From positions 1 to 44,365 of the forward strand of contig DATNIY010000064.1 in the NCBI GenBank assembly GCA_035604195.1: a DNA stretch of 44,365 nucleotides, read 5' to 3'. Shown here piece by piece: positions 7,323 through 16,291 of the stretch (within the stretch, counting starts at the first letter, position 1; every line of letters begins with the position of its first letter). The notes below the pieces were generated by a model. The model searched no databases. It was not told where the DNA came from and saw nothing but the letters and a program-made list of their open reading frames with translations. Source of the DNA: DATJLY01 sp035604195 (GTDB lineage: Bacteria; Pseudomonadota; Alphaproteobacteria; ATCC43930; CGMCC-115725). The translations under genes and the position numbers were made by a program.

Positions 7323-9776
7323 TTGAGCGATAGGGAATCGCGCCGCATCGGCCTGCCGCTCGAGCGTTTCGAGGATCGCGCGCTGCTCCTCGGCCGCGGC
7401 CGCTTTGCCGACGATATGCCGGTCCCGGCGGGGACGCTTCATGCCGCGATCCTGCGCTCGCCGCATCCTCATGCCGAGATCCGCGGCATCGATGCCGCCG
7501 CCGCGCGCGCCCTCCCCGGCGTGTTCGCAATCGTCACCGGCGAAGATGTGCGCCGTTGGACGCGGCCCTTCACCGTCGGCGTCAAGCAGAAGATGGAGCA
7601 TTGGTGCCTGGCCGTCGATCGCGCGCGCTATGTCGGCGAGCCGGTGGCCGTGGTGTTGGCGGAGGACCGCTACCGCGCCGAGGATGCGCTCGACGCCGTC
7701 GCCGTCGACTACGCGCCGCTCGATGCCGTCGTCGATCCGCAGCTTGCGCTCGCCGCAGAGGCCCCGGTCTTGCATGCGGGCGTCGGCGGCAATCTCGTCT
7801 CGGAGCGGCGCTTCCGCTATGGCGATCCCGAAGCGGCCTTCCGCGCCGCGCCGCGCCGCATCGCCATCACCATCGACTATCCGCGCAATTCCTGCACGCC
7901 GATCGAGGGTCTGGTGGTGCTGGCCGAGCATCTTCCCGGCGCGGAAGGCTACGAGGTGTTGGCCAATTTTCAAGGCCCCTTCGCGCTTCATCCGGTGATG
8001 GCGCTGGCGCTCAAGGTGCCGGGCACGCGGCTGCGGCTCAAGACGCCGCCCGATTCCGGCGGCAGCTTCGGCATCAAGCAGTCGCTCTTTCCCTATGTCG
8101 TGCTGATGTGCGTGGCGGCGCGCAAGGCGGGGCGGCCGGTGAAATGGGTCGAGGATCGGCTCGAGCATCTCGTCGCCGCCAGCTCCGCCACCAACCGCGT
8201 GACCACGCTCACCGCCGCCGTTAGCGCCGAGGGCGAGGTGACGGCGCTCGCCTGGGACCAGCTCGAGGATTGCGGCGCCTATCTGCGCGCGCCGGAGCCG
8301 GCGACGCTCTATCGCATGCACGGCAACATGAGCGGCGCCTATAAAGTCCGCAACCTCGCGATCACCAACCGGATCGTGCTCACCAACAAGACCCCGACCG
8401 GGCTCAACCGCGGCTTCGGCGGGCCGCAGGTCTATTTCGCGCTCGAGCGGCTGATGCAGTGCATCGCCGTCGAGCTCGATCTCGATCCGCTCGAGATCAT
8501 TCGCCGCAATCTCGTGCCCGCCGACGCCTTTCCCTATCGTTGCCCGGCGGGGGCATTGCTCGATTCCGGGAATTACCAGGAAGCGGTTGCGCGCGCCGTG
8601 GCGGAGGGCGGGCTCGACGAGCTGCGGCGGCGGCGCGATGCGGCGCGGCGCGAAGGCCGGCTCTACGGCATCGGCTTTGCCGCGGTGGTCGAGCCCTCGG
8701 TCTCGAACATGGGCTACATCACCACCGCCCTCACGCCGGAGGAACGGCACAAGGCCGGCCCCAAGAACGGCGCGCAGGCGAGTGCGACGGTGGCGCTCGA
8801 TCCCCTTGGCGGCGTCAGCGTCGCCGTCGCCTCGACCCCGCAAGGCCAAGGCCACGCCACGGTGTTGGCGCAAGTGGCGGCCGACGCGCTGGGCCTGGAA
8901 GCCGCCGAGATCCGCGTCACCGTCGAGCTCGACACCGCCAAGGACGCCTGGTCGATCGCTTCCGGCAATTATTCGAGCCGTTTCGCCGCCGCGGTCGCGG
9001 GCAGCGCGCATTTGGCGGCGCTGCGCCTGCGCGAGAAGCTGGCGCGGCTCGCCGCGGCGCAGCTCAACGTTCCCGCCGGCGAGATCCGCTTTGCCGGCGG
9101 CCGCATCTTCGCCGCGGGGAATCCCGAGAACAGCCTCGCCTTCGCTCGCATCGCCGGCACCGGCCACTGGTCGCCGGGGACGCTCCCCGAAGGCGCCGAG
9201 GCGGCACTGCGCGAGACCGTATTCTGGACCCCGCCCACGCTCGACCCGCCCAACGATGCGGACGAGGTCAACAGCTCGGCCGCGCATGGCTTCGTCTTCG
9301 ATTTCTGCGGCGTCGAGATCGAGCGCGACACCGGCAGGCTGCGCATCGACAAATACGTCACGATGCATGACGCCGGGCGCGTGCTCAATCCGGCCTTGCT
9401 CGAGGGTCAAGTCCGCGGCGGCTTCGCGCAGGCGCTGGGCGCGGCGCTGTTCGAGGAGTTCGTCTATGCCGAGGATGGCAGCTTCCTGTCCGGGACCTTC
9501 GCCGATTACCTGCTGCCGACCACCGCCGAAGTCCCGGAGCCGCAGATCCTGCACATCGCGACGCCGTCGCCGGTGACTCCGCTGGGCGCCAAGGGCGTCG
9601 GCGAGGGCAATTCCATGAGCACGCCGGTCTGTCTCGCCAACGCCGTCGCCGACGCGCTCGGCGTCGCCGACATCCGGCTGCCGATGATGCCGGCGCGCCT
9701 CAAAGCCCTGCTTGAGCCCGCCGAGCCGCCGCCGCCCGCGCGCCCGGCGAGCCCCGGGCAGAGCGCTGCGCGATGA
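7323..9776 (+). CDS. Molybdenum hydroxylase large subunit (xanthine dehydrogenase/CoxL family)
   Basis: An 817-residue molybdopterin-binding catalytic subunit. It has the N-terminal a/b hammerhead (GRGRFADDMP to about residue 140) and the Mo-pterin domain with GGSFGIKQ, GLNRGFGGPQ, TPQGQGHATV and the family glutamate in GAKGVGEGN (Glu761), the base in hydroxylation of aromatic N-heterocycles or aldehydes. The CO-dehydrogenase loop AYRCSFR is absent, so this is not a CO dehydrogenase. The only in-frame start after an upstream stop is TTG 7323. Its stop overlaps the FAD-subunit start (ATGA). It works with the next two gene products; the linked CoA ligase suggests an aromatic or heterocyclic acid substrate, which is inference. 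Confidence 0.9.
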   Translation: MSDRESRRIGLPLERFEDRALLLGRGRFADDMPVPAGTLHAAILRSPHPHAEIRGIDAAAARALPGVFAIVTGEDVRRWTRPFTVGVKQKMEHWCLAVDRARYVGEPVAVVLAEDRYRAEDALDAVAVDYAPLDAVVDPQLALAAEAPVLHAGVGGNLVSERRFRYGDPEAAFRAAPRRIAITIDYPRNSCTPIEGLVVLAEHLPGAEGYEVLANFQGPFALHPVMALALKVPGTRLRLKTPPDSGGSFGIKQSLFPYVVLMCVAARKAGRPVKWVEDRLEHLVAASSATNRVTTLTAAVSAEGEVTALAWDQLEDCGAYLRAPEPATLYRMHGNMSGAYKVRNLAITNRIVLTNKTPTGLNRGFGGPQVYFALERLMQCIAVELDLDPLEIIRRNLVPADAFPYRCPAGALLDSGNYQEAVARAVAEGGLDELRRRRDAARREGRLYGIGFAAVVEPSVSNMGYITTALTPEERHKAGPKNGAQASATVALDPLGGVSVAVASTPQGQGHATVLAQVAADALGLEAAEIRVTVELDTAKDAWSIASGNYSSRFAAAVAGSAHLAALRLREKLARLAAAQLNVPAGEIRFAGGRIFAAGNPENSLAFARIAGTGHWSPGTLPEGAEAALRETVFWTPPTLDPPNDADEVNSSAAHGFVFDFCGVEIERDTGRLRIDKYVTMHDAGRVLNPALLEGQVRGGFAQALGAALFEEFVYAEDGSFLSGTFADYLLPTTAEVPEPQILHIATPSPVTPLGAKGVGEGNSMSTPVCLANAVADALGVADIRLPMMPARLKALLEPAEPPPPARPASPGQSAAR

Positions 9777-10600
9777 AGCCGCCCGCCTTCGATTATGTGC
9801 GCGCCGAAAGCGTCGAAGAGACGCTGGCAGCGCTCGCCGAGGAGGGCGACGAGGCCCGCATTCTCGCCGGCGGTCAGTCTCTGGTGCCGATGCTGAATTA
9901 TCGCCTGGTCGCGCCGAAATTGCTCGTCGATATCGGCAATCTCGGCGATCTCGCGGCGATCGAGGCGGACGGCGCGGCGGTGCGGGTCGGCGCCACGGTC
10001 ACGCAGGCGCAGTTCCTCGCCTGGCCCGGTCTTGCCGAATCGCTGCCGCTTCTGGCCCAGGCGCTGCCCGACATCGGACATTACCAGATCCGCTTGCGCG
10101 GCACCGTCTGCGGCTCGATCGCGCATGCCGATCCCAGCGCCGAGCTGCCGCTCTGCCTGGTCGCCCTGTCCGGCACGATCATGTTGCGCTCGCGCCGGGA
10201 AGCCCGCGACGTCGCCGCCGATGCCTTCTTCTCCGGCGCGCTCAGCACGACGCGCGCCCCCGAGGAGATGATCGTCGCGGTGCGGTTCCCGAAGCGACGC
10301 TCGGGCTGCGGCTACGCCTTCCGCGAATTCGCCATGCGCCGCGGCGATTTCGCGCTGGTCGCTGTCGCGGCGATCGCTTCGGACGACGGGATGCGGATTG
10401 CGGTCGGCGGCGTCGGCGACCGGCCACGGGCCTGCGACCTGCCGCCGCTCGCGGACGCGGCGCTCGCGGATGCGCTCAACGCCTTCGCCTGGGAACTCGA
10501 AGCGACCGACGATCATTTCGCCACGGCGGCATACCGCCGCGGGCTGGTGCGGAGCCTGGGCCGGCAGGCAGTCGCGGAGGCGATGCGATGCCGCGGCTGA
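9773..10600 (+). CDS. Molybdenum hydroxylase FAD-binding medium subunit (CoxM family)
   Basis: A 275-residue FAD subunit that passes electrons from the iron-sulfur subunit to the acceptor. Both FAD contact motifs are present: ILAGGQSLVPMLNYRL (about residues 30-45) and RGTVCGSIAHADPSAELP (about residues 109-126). Length is that of ordinary CoxM proteins. It lacks the extra cysteine-rich 4Fe-4S insertion of the 4-hydroxybenzoyl-CoA reductase beta subunit, so a dearomatising reductase is unlikely and a hydroxylase is favoured. The start overlaps the large-subunit stop by four bases. Confidence 0.9.
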   Translation: MKPPAFDYVRAESVEETLAALAEEGDEARILAGGQSLVPMLNYRLVAPKLLVDIGNLGDLAAIEADGAAVRVGATVTQAQFLAWPGLAESLPLLAQALPDIGHYQIRLRGTVCGSIAHADPSAELPLCLVALSGTIMLRSRREARDVAADAFFSGALSTTRAPEEMIVAVRFPKRRSGCGYAFREFAMRRGDFALVAVAAIASDDGMRIAVGGVGDRPRACDLPPLADAALADALNAFAWELEATDDHFATAAYRRGLVRSLGRQAVAEAMRCRG

Positions 10601-11088
10601 GCCGGGACATGCGCCACCCCATCCGGCTCGTCGTCAACGGCCGCGAGATGGCGGGCGACGCGGCGCCGCGCCTGCTGCTCAGCGATTTTCTCCGCCATGT
10701 TCTGGGGCTGACCGGCACGCATGTCGGCTGCGAGCACGGCGTCTGCGGCGCTTGCACCGTGCTCATCGACGGCGTGCCGACCCGCTCCTGCCTGGTCTTC
10801 GCGGTGCAGGCGGCGGGACGCAAGGTCGACACGGTCGAGGGACTTGCCGGGCCGGACGGAGAATTGAGCCCCTTGCAGCTTGCCTTTCAAAGGAACCATG
10901 CGCTGCAATGCGGCTATTGCACGCCGGGCATCCTGATGTCGCTGAGCGCCTATCTCCGCACCCATCCCGAGCCGGACGAAGGCGCGTTGCGCGACATGCT
11001 GAGCGGGCATCTCTGCCGCTGCACCGGCTACACGCCGATCATCCGCGCCGCACTGGAGGCCGCGCGCGAGCTGAGGAAGGAGAGCTGA
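10588..11088 (+). CDS. Molybdenum hydroxylase 2Fe-2S small subunit (CoxS family)
   Basis: A 166-residue subunit carrying two [2Fe-2S] clusters. The plant-ferredoxin-like cluster ligands are CEHGVCGACT plus the later Cys in PTRSC; the second domain has CGYCTPG and CRCTGY, all complete. ATG 10588 overlaps the FAD-subunit gene by 13 bases; ATG 10609 (MRHPIRL) is an alternative. No signal peptide is seen, so the enzyme is probably cytoplasmic. The order L-M-S differs from the M-S-L order of typical cox operons. Confidence 0.9.
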   Translation: MPRLSRDMRHPIRLVVNGREMAGDAAPRLLLSDFLRHVLGLTGTHVGCEHGVCGACTVLIDGVPTRSCLVFAVQAAGRKVDTVEGLAGPDGELSPLQLAFQRNHALQCGYCTPGILMSLSAYLRTHPEPDEGALRDMLSGHLCRCTGYTPIIRAALEAARELRKES

Positions 11089-11089
11089 G

Positions 11090-12643
11090 GTGCTGGATCT
11101 CGGCCGCACCTTCATGGCCGCCGTCGAGCGCAGCCCCGATGCCGAAGCGATCGTCGATGGCGAGCGGCGCCTGACCTATGCCGCCTGGTTCGCGCAGATC
11201 TGCGCCACGGTCGCCGGTCTCGACCGCCTCGGGCTGCGGCACGGCGACCATCTGGCCGTCATCCTCCAGAACCGGCTCGAGGCGGCGACGCTCCATTGGG
11301 CCTGCCAGCTCGCAGGATTCATCATCACGCCGGTCAACTGGCGCGCCAAGGCGGAAGAGCTCGACTATTGCCTCGCCGACGCCGAGGCGCGAGCGCTGGT
11401 GTTCGAGGATATCTCGGCAAGCGCCACTTCCGGCGCGTCCTGCGCGCGCGAATTGCCGCGCATCGGCGTCGGCGGCGCCGCGGGCACCCTCGCCTTCGCG
11501 GAGCTTGTTGGCCAGCCGCCCGAAGCCGCGATCGCGCCGCGCGCCGATCCCGCCGATATTTCGCTCATGCTCTACACCTCCGGCACAACCGGCGCGCCCA
11601 AGGGCGTGCCGCGCCGACATCGCGCCGAGCGGGCGGCGGCGCTCGCCCATGTCGCGCAGAACCTCTACGCGCGCGGCGAACGCACGCTCGGCGTCATGCC
11701 GCTCTATCACACCATGGGCGTGCGCTCGCTCATCGCCATGGCGCTCATTGACGGCTGCTTCGTCTGCCAGCCGCGCTTCGCCGCCGCTGAGGCGCTCGAG
11801 CTGATCGAGCGCGAGCGCGTGACCAACCTCTATCTCGTCCCGACGCTCTATCACGATCTGATCTCGCATGAGCGCTTCGCCGGCACCGATCTCGGCTCCT
11901 GCCGCAAGCTCGGCTTCGCTGGAGCGGCCATGCCGGATGGGTTGTTGAAGCGCGTCGCCGACGCCTTCAAGCCCACCCTCTTCGTCAACCATTACGGCTC
12001 GTCCGAGATCTACACCTTCACCATCGAGCAGAATGCGGCGGCGAAGCCGGGCTCCGCCGGCCGGGCCGGGCTGAACGAGCGCATCCGCGTGGTCAAGCTC
12101 GGCGCCAGCGACCCGGAGGCGATCTGCGCGCCCGGCGAGGAAGGGCAGATCGTCGCCGAGCTGACGAGCGATGAAGCCTTCGAGGGCTATTGGCGCCGGC
12201 CCGAGGCCGATGCCAAGGCGCTGCACCGGGGCTGGTACTTCACCGGCGACACCGGCTATTTCGATGCGGCGGGCGACCTCTTCGTCACCGGACGGGTCGA
12301 TGACATGATCATCACCGGCGGCGAGAACGTCTCGCCCGGCGAGATCGAGAGCGTGCTGTCGCTCCACCCCGATGTCGCCGAAGTGGCGGTGGCGGGGCTG
12401 CCCGACGAGCGCTGGGGCCAGCGCGTCGTGGCCTTCGTCGAACGCCGCCGACCGGTCGATGCCGCGGCGCTCGACCGGCACTGCCGCGGCTCCGGCCTCG
12501 CCAATTTCAAGCGCCCGCGCGACTATGTCTTCGTCGTCCAGATTCCGAAATCGCCGGTCGGCAAGCTGCTGCGCCGCAAGCTCGTCGCCGGCGAATACGA
12601 GCGCGAGGAAGCAGCAGACACTCAGCGGGAGACCAGCTCATGA
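11090..12643 (+). CDS. AMP-forming acyl-CoA synthetase / aryl-CoA ligase
   Basis: A 517-residue adenylate-forming enzyme that activates a carboxylic acid with ATP and CoA. Motifs: P-loop YTSGTTGAPKG (about residues 161-171), the A5 region NHYGSSEIY, GWYFTGDTGY (A7), GRVDDMIITGGENVSP (A8) and the catalytic lysine near the C-terminus in PKSPVGKLLRRKL (A10). GTG 11090 follows AGGAAGGAG and lies one base after the 2Fe-2S gene, so it is in the hydroxylase operon. Acyl specificity cannot be read; the small-molecule island suggests an aromatic or alicyclic acid. Confidence 0.88.
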   Translation: MLDLGRTFMAAVERSPDAEAIVDGERRLTYAAWFAQICATVAGLDRLGLRHGDHLAVILQNRLEAATLHWACQLAGFIITPVNWRAKAEELDYCLADAEARALVFEDISASATSGASCARELPRIGVGGAAGTLAFAELVGQPPEAAIAPRADPADISLMLYTSGTTGAPKGVPRRHRAERAAALAHVAQNLYARGERTLGVMPLYHTMGVRSLIAMALIDGCFVCQPRFAAAEALELIERERVTNLYLVPTLYHDLISHERFAGTDLGSCRKLGFAGAAMPDGLLKRVADAFKPTLFVNHYGSSEIYTFTIEQNAAAKPGSAGRAGLNERIRVVKLGASDPEAICAPGEEGQIVAELTSDEAFEGYWRRPEADAKALHRGWYFTGDTGYFDAAGDLFVTGRVDDMIITGGENVSPGEIESVLSLHPDVAEVAVAGLPDERWGQRVVAFVERRRPVDAAALDRHCRGSGLANFKRPRDYVFVVQIPKSPVGKLLRRKLVAGEYEREEAADTQRETSS

Positions 12644-13449
12644 CACCCTACCGCTTCGCCAGCGCCGATGCCCTCCTCGCTCAGCTCGAGGGCTTCCGCG
12701 TCGAGTGGGAGCCGGCATCGGAACGCGCCGACATCGTCCTCGACCGGCCGCCGCTCAACGTCGTGGCCATGGCCGAGCGCGATCAGCTCGCCGCCGTCTT
12801 TGGCGCGCTCGACCGCGACCCTGCGGTGCGCGTCGTCGTGTTGCGCAGCGCCGGCAAGAATTTCTCGAGCGGCGGCGACATCGCGGGCTTCCTCGCGGCC
12901 TCGCCCGAGCACGTCTCGCACCTGGCCGACAATGTCGCGGCGCCCGAACGATGCAGCAAGCCGGTCATAGCGGCAGTCCGCGGCTATTGCTTCGGCGTCG
13001 GCTTCGAGCTCTCGCTCGCCTGCGACTTCCGCCTCGCCTCCGAGACCGCCGAGTTCGCGCTGCCGGAGATGCGGATCGGCATGATTCCCGGCTCGGGCGG
13101 CTCGGCGCGGCTGTTGCAGATGATCGGCATCGCCCGGACCAAGGACATGGCGATGCGGGCGCGCCGCGTGCCGGCAGCCGCGGCCAAGGAATGGGGCTTC
13201 GTCACCGATGCCGTGCCGGATGGCGAACTCGACGCGGCGGTGGGGCGTCTCGTCGACGAGCTGCGCCAATTCTCGCCGCTCGCCCAGCGCGCCATCAAGC
13301 ACGTCCTGAACCAGGGCCAGCACCTGCCGCTGCGCGGCGCGATCGAACTCGAGGGCCAGGCCTATGGGCGCCTGCGCGGCTCCGCCGATTTCCAGGAGGG
13401 CGTCGCGTCCTTCGTCGAGAAGCGCAAGCCGAAATTCCGCGGCGAGTAG
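12640..13449 (+). CDS. Enoyl-CoA hydratase/isomerase (crotonase) family protein
   Basis: A 269-residue crotonase. Oxyanion-hole elements are SSGGDIAGF and GYCFGVGFELS. The two positions matching the catalytic glutamates of enoyl-CoA hydratase are both acidic (FELS and LPEMRIGMIPGSGG), so hydration of an enoyl- or dienoyl-CoA is plausible. ATG 12640 overlaps the ligase stop by four bases (ATGA), making it the last gene of the five-gene operon. Adjacent ligase and hydratase genes suggest a CoA-thioester route. The family also contains ring hydrolases, so the exact reaction is open. Confidence 0.85.
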   Translation: MTPYRFASADALLAQLEGFRVEWEPASERADIVLDRPPLNVVAMAERDQLAAVFGALDRDPAVRVVVLRSAGKNFSSGGDIAGFLAASPEHVSHLADNVAAPERCSKPVIAAVRGYCFGVGFELSLACDFRLASETAEFALPEMRIGMIPGSGGSARLLQMIGIARTKDMAMRARRVPAAAAKEWGFVTDAVPDGELDAAVGRLVDELRQFSPLAQRAIKHVLNQGQHLPLRGAIELEGQAYGRLRGSADFQEGVASFVEKRKPKFRGE

Positions 13450-13476
13450 CGCGCATCGGCAACGAGGTCTGCGCCC

Positions 13477-14790
13477 CTAGCGGAACTGCCCTTTGGTCTC
13501 CGGTATGACGATGGCGCCGATCAGATAGATGATGAAGCCGCCGACGAGAAAAACAGCCAAAGCCACCGGAAGACCCTCAACCGATCCGCTCGTCAGCGAA
13601 ACGAAGGTCGGCATCAACCCGCCGATGGCGAAGCCGACATTCCAGGAAAGCCCGGTGCCGCTGGCGCGCAACGCGGTGGGGAAGCGCTCGTTGAGGAAGA
13701 TCAAGGTCGGCGCATAGGCCGCATTGCCGAGGAAGGCGATGGCGAGCGAATAGAGCCAGACGGCCCCCATGCTCTCCTGATGCGCCAAGGACAAATAGAG
13801 GATCGGCAGGAGGACGACGTTGAGAACGCCGAACAGGAGATAGGTCTTCTTGCGCCCGAGCCAATCGCTGAGCGCGCCCACCGTGATCGCGGCGAAAATG
13901 GTGACGAGACTGCCGACGATCAGCAGGGCCGAGGTTGTCGGATTGGGGAGCTTCAGCACGACGCGCAGAAAGGCCGGCATGTAGCCCGAGGTCAGGTAGT
14001 AGCCGACGCCGCCGCCGACGGTGATCAGGAGATTGACCAGGAAGGTGTTGAGGTGGGGCTGCGAGAACAGAGTGCGCAGCGGCGCGTGCTCGGCCGCTTT
14101 GCCGCGGTCGATTTGCTTCCACAGCGGCGATTCCTCGAGCGCGTTGAAAATGAAGAGGCCGAGAACAGAGCTGAGAATGCCGGTGAAGAACATACAGCGC
14201 CAGCCCCAGGTGGCAAAGGCATCGCCGGGAAACACCGAGGAGGTGATGTAGTAGGCGATCGAGGCGATGAGCGCGCCGATCCCGGCGCCGCCGCCGCCGA
14301 TGAAGCCCGACAAGGTCCCGCGCCACCGCGCCGGAACGGTCTCCGTGCCGATGGTATGGGTCGAGGCGACCACGCCGCCGACGAAGACGCCCTGGATCAG
14401 CCGCAGGATCAGGAAGAGGATGGGCGCCAGCACGCCGACGACCTCGACGGTCGGCAAGAGGCCGAAGGCCGCGGTCGCCACGCCGACGCCGATCACGGCC
14501 AACATCATCGCCCCCTTGCGCCCATGGCGGTCGGCATAGGAGCCGAAAAATGCGGATCCGACGGGGCGCATCAGCAGCGTGACGGCGAAGGACGCGTAGA
14601 CCGCAGCGAGCGATAAGGTCGGGTGAGTCGAGGGGAAGAAGAGCCGGCCTATCACCGGCGCGACATAAAGCAGGATGAACAGATCGAAGAGGTCGAGCGA
14701 CCAGCCGAGAACCGAGGCGATGATGGCGGCGGCGAGCTGGCGGTTCCCGACGCGGTCCCCGCCCGTCCGACCTTCGGTCATGGCCGACAT
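13477..14790 (-). CDS. MFS transporter, metabolite:H+ symporter (MHS) type
   Basis: A 437-residue, 12-segment inner-membrane symporter, probably importing an organic acid. Seen: the MHS N-terminus GWSLDLFDLFILLYVAPVIG, the MFS signature SYADRHGRKGAM between helices 2 and 3, LIQGVFVGGVV, the second-half repeat GALSDWLGRKKTY, and NERFPTALRASGTGLSWN. Start chosen at 14790 because GGGAGGGGG sits just upstream; the frame is open 11 codons further but without such a site. It converges on the crotonase gene and diverges from the amidohydrolase operon, so it is likely the second uptake route of the island. Confidence 0.87.
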   Translation of the reverse strand: MSAMTEGRTGGDRVGNRQLAAAIIASVLGWSLDLFDLFILLYVAPVIGRLFFPSTHPTLSLAAVYASFAVTLLMRPVGSAFFGSYADRHGRKGAMMLAVIGVGVATAAFGLLPTVEVVGVLAPILFLILRLIQGVFVGGVVASTHTIGTETVPARWRGTLSGFIGGGGAGIGALIASIAYYITSSVFPGDAFATWGWRCMFFTGILSSVLGLFIFNALEESPLWKQIDRGKAAEHAPLRTLFSQPHLNTFLVNLLITVGGGVGYYLTSGYMPAFLRVVLKLPNPTTSALLIVGSLVTIFAAITVGALSDWLGRKKTYLLFGVLNVVLLPILYLSLAHQESMGAVWLYSLAIAFLGNAAYAPTLIFLNERFPTALRASGTGLSWNVGFAIGGLMPTFVSLTSGSVEGLPVALAVFLVGGFIIYLIGAIVIPETKGQFR

Positions 14791-14814
14791 TGCCCCCTCC
14801 CAAGCGCCGTTATC

Positions 14815-14824
14815 GTTGATCAAC
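14815..14824. promoter_or_regulatory. Perfect palindrome GTTGATCAAC upstream of the MFS gene
   Basis: A 10-base perfect palindrome 25 bases upstream of the MFS start in the divergent region with the amidohydrolase operon. It is AT-rich compared with its surroundings and could be an operator half-site or core. No partner repeat was found. Confidence 0.3.
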
Positions 14825-14924
14825 TACACCACAGTTTGCCGCATCCCGCCAGCGTCGCGGGCCGGCACCGGCGGCGATGCCCGCCGCAGCCGCATACTTT
14901 GTCTCCTCCGCCGGGTCTTCCGTC

Positions 14925-14953
14925 TTGCGCGGATTTTCGAAATCTTCTCTACT
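14925..14953 (+). promoter_or_regulatory. Candidate promoter of the amidohydrolase operon
   Basis: TTGCGC (14925-14930), 17 bases, TCTACT (14948-14953), about 65 bases before ATG 15024. The spacer contains the palindrome TTTCGAAA (14935-14942), which could be an operator. The match to sigma70 is only moderate. Confidence 0.35.
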
Positions 14954-15023
14954 GCGCCGGCGCCGGTGCGAGGCGGTTCGCCGCCGCTCGGAATTCCGGT
15001 CGCGCGTCTGGGGACAAGGCAAG

Positions 15024-16280
15024 ATGACGGTAGCCGTGGTCGGCGCGCGGGTCTTCGATGGATCGGGTGCGGACCCGATCCCCGACGGTGTCGTGCTGAT
15101 CGAGGGCGAACGCATCGCCGCCGTGGGACCGGCGCGATCCATCGCGCTGCCGCCCGCCGCCGAGCGTCTCGATGCCGCGGGCCGCACCGTGCTTCCGGGC
15201 ATGGTCGATTGCCACGTCCACTGCACCTATCGCGCGCGCGACATGCGCCAGCATTTGCTCAACACGCCGACCTACAATGTTCTGAAGTCGGCCGAGATCC
15301 TGCGCGAAACCTTGGCCTGCGGCGTGACCACGGCACGCGATTGCGGCGGCGCCGATGCCGGCTTCCGCGCCGCCATCGAGGATGGCGCGATCGACGGGCC
15401 GCGTCTCCTCATTTCCATTCTCATGATCTCGCAGACCGGGGGCCACGGCGATTATTGGCTGCCCGCCGGGATGCGCCTGCCGAAGCGCGCCTGGCTGCCG
15501 AGCCCGGTCGCTGACGGTGTCGAAGGCGTGCGGCGCCTCACCCGCGAAGTGCTGATGATGGGCGCCGATTTCGTCAAGATCTGCTCGACCGGCGGCATCA
15601 CCTCGGTGACGGATCATTGGAACGAGCCGCAATTCACCGTCGCGGAGATCGCCACGGCGGTGGCCGAGGCCGCCGCCAAGCACCGGCGCGTGGCAGTCCA
15701 CGCCGAGGGCCTCGCCGGCATCCGCAACGCGCTGGCCGCCGACATTCATTCGCTCGAGCACGGCTGGTTCCTCGACGAGGCCTGCGTCGATGCCATGATC
15801 GCCAAGGGGATCTGGTGGGTCCCGACCCTGGCGCTGGTGCCGCTCTCGGTCGAGCGGCGCAAGCGCGACACCGCCTGGAGCGGTCAACAGCTCGGCGACG
15901 AGGCGACCAAGGATGCCGAAATCTACGCCCTCATGCAGAAGCAGATTCCCATGTGGCGCGACGCGGTCCGCCGCGGCATCAAAGTGGCGATGGGAACCGA
16001 CCAGTCGCATCGGCTGCTGGTCGGCGAGAATCTCGTCGAGCTCGAATTCATGGTCCGCTATCTCGGCATGACGCCCGCTGAGGCTCTGGCCGCGGCGACG
16101 AGCCGCGCCGCCGAATGTCTGGAGCGCGGGGATATCGGGCTCCTCGCGCCGGGCCGCTTGGCCGATCTGCTCGTGGTCGAGGGCGACCCCTTGAGCAACA
16201 TTGCGGCATTGCAAAAGCGGGAGAATATCAAGCTGGTGATGAAGGGCGGAAAAATCTTCGCCAACCGGCTGCAAAGTTGA
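15024..16280 (+). CDS. Metal-dependent amidohydrolase (imidazolonepropionase/Xaa-Pro dipeptidase-like)
   Basis: A 418-residue TIM-barrel amidohydrolase with a small N-terminal beta domain (VGARVFDGSGADPI, about residues 6-19). The metal site is complete: CHVHC (HxH) after LPGMVD, the bridging Lys in DFVKICSTGG, His in VAVHAEGLAG, His in HSLEHG, and the catalytic Asp in AMGTDQSH. Known relatives cleave amides, dipeptide-like amides or cyclic ureas in the cytoplasm. ATG 15024 is chosen because the N-terminus then matches the family; the open frame upstream to 14877 does not. First gene of an operon with NadC-like, OMPDC-like, aldehyde dehydrogenase and CinA-like genes. Confidence 0.85.
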   Translation: MTVAVVGARVFDGSGADPIPDGVVLIEGERIAAVGPARSIALPPAAERLDAAGRTVLPGMVDCHVHCTYRARDMRQHLLNTPTYNVLKSAEILRETLACGVTTARDCGGADAGFRAAIEDGAIDGPRLLISILMISQTGGHGDYWLPAGMRLPKRAWLPSPVADGVEGVRRLTREVLMMGADFVKICSTGGITSVTDHWNEPQFTVAEIATAVAEAAAKHRRVAVHAEGLAGIRNALAADIHSLEHGWFLDEACVDAMIAKGIWWVPTLALVPLSVERRKRDTAWSGQQLGDEATKDAEIYALMQKQIPMWRDAVRRGIKVAMGTDQSHRLLVGENLVELEFMVRYLGMTPAEALAAATSRAAECLERGDIGLLAPGRLADLLVVEGDPLSNIAALQKRENIKLVMKGGKIFANRLQS

Positions 16281-16291
16281 GGGAGAGCAAC

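Noticed and set aside
7005..9554. 849-residue minus-strand frame opposite the hydroxylase large subunit
   Set aside because: Low-complexity shadow of a well-supported gene on the plus strand.
7323..11088. Aerobic CO dehydrogenase (coxMSL)
   Set aside because: The large subunit lacks the AYRCSFR active-site loop and the gene order is L-M-S.
7323..11088. 4-hydroxybenzoyl-CoA reductase
   Set aside because: The FAD subunit is of ordinary length and has no cysteine-rich 4Fe-4S insertion.
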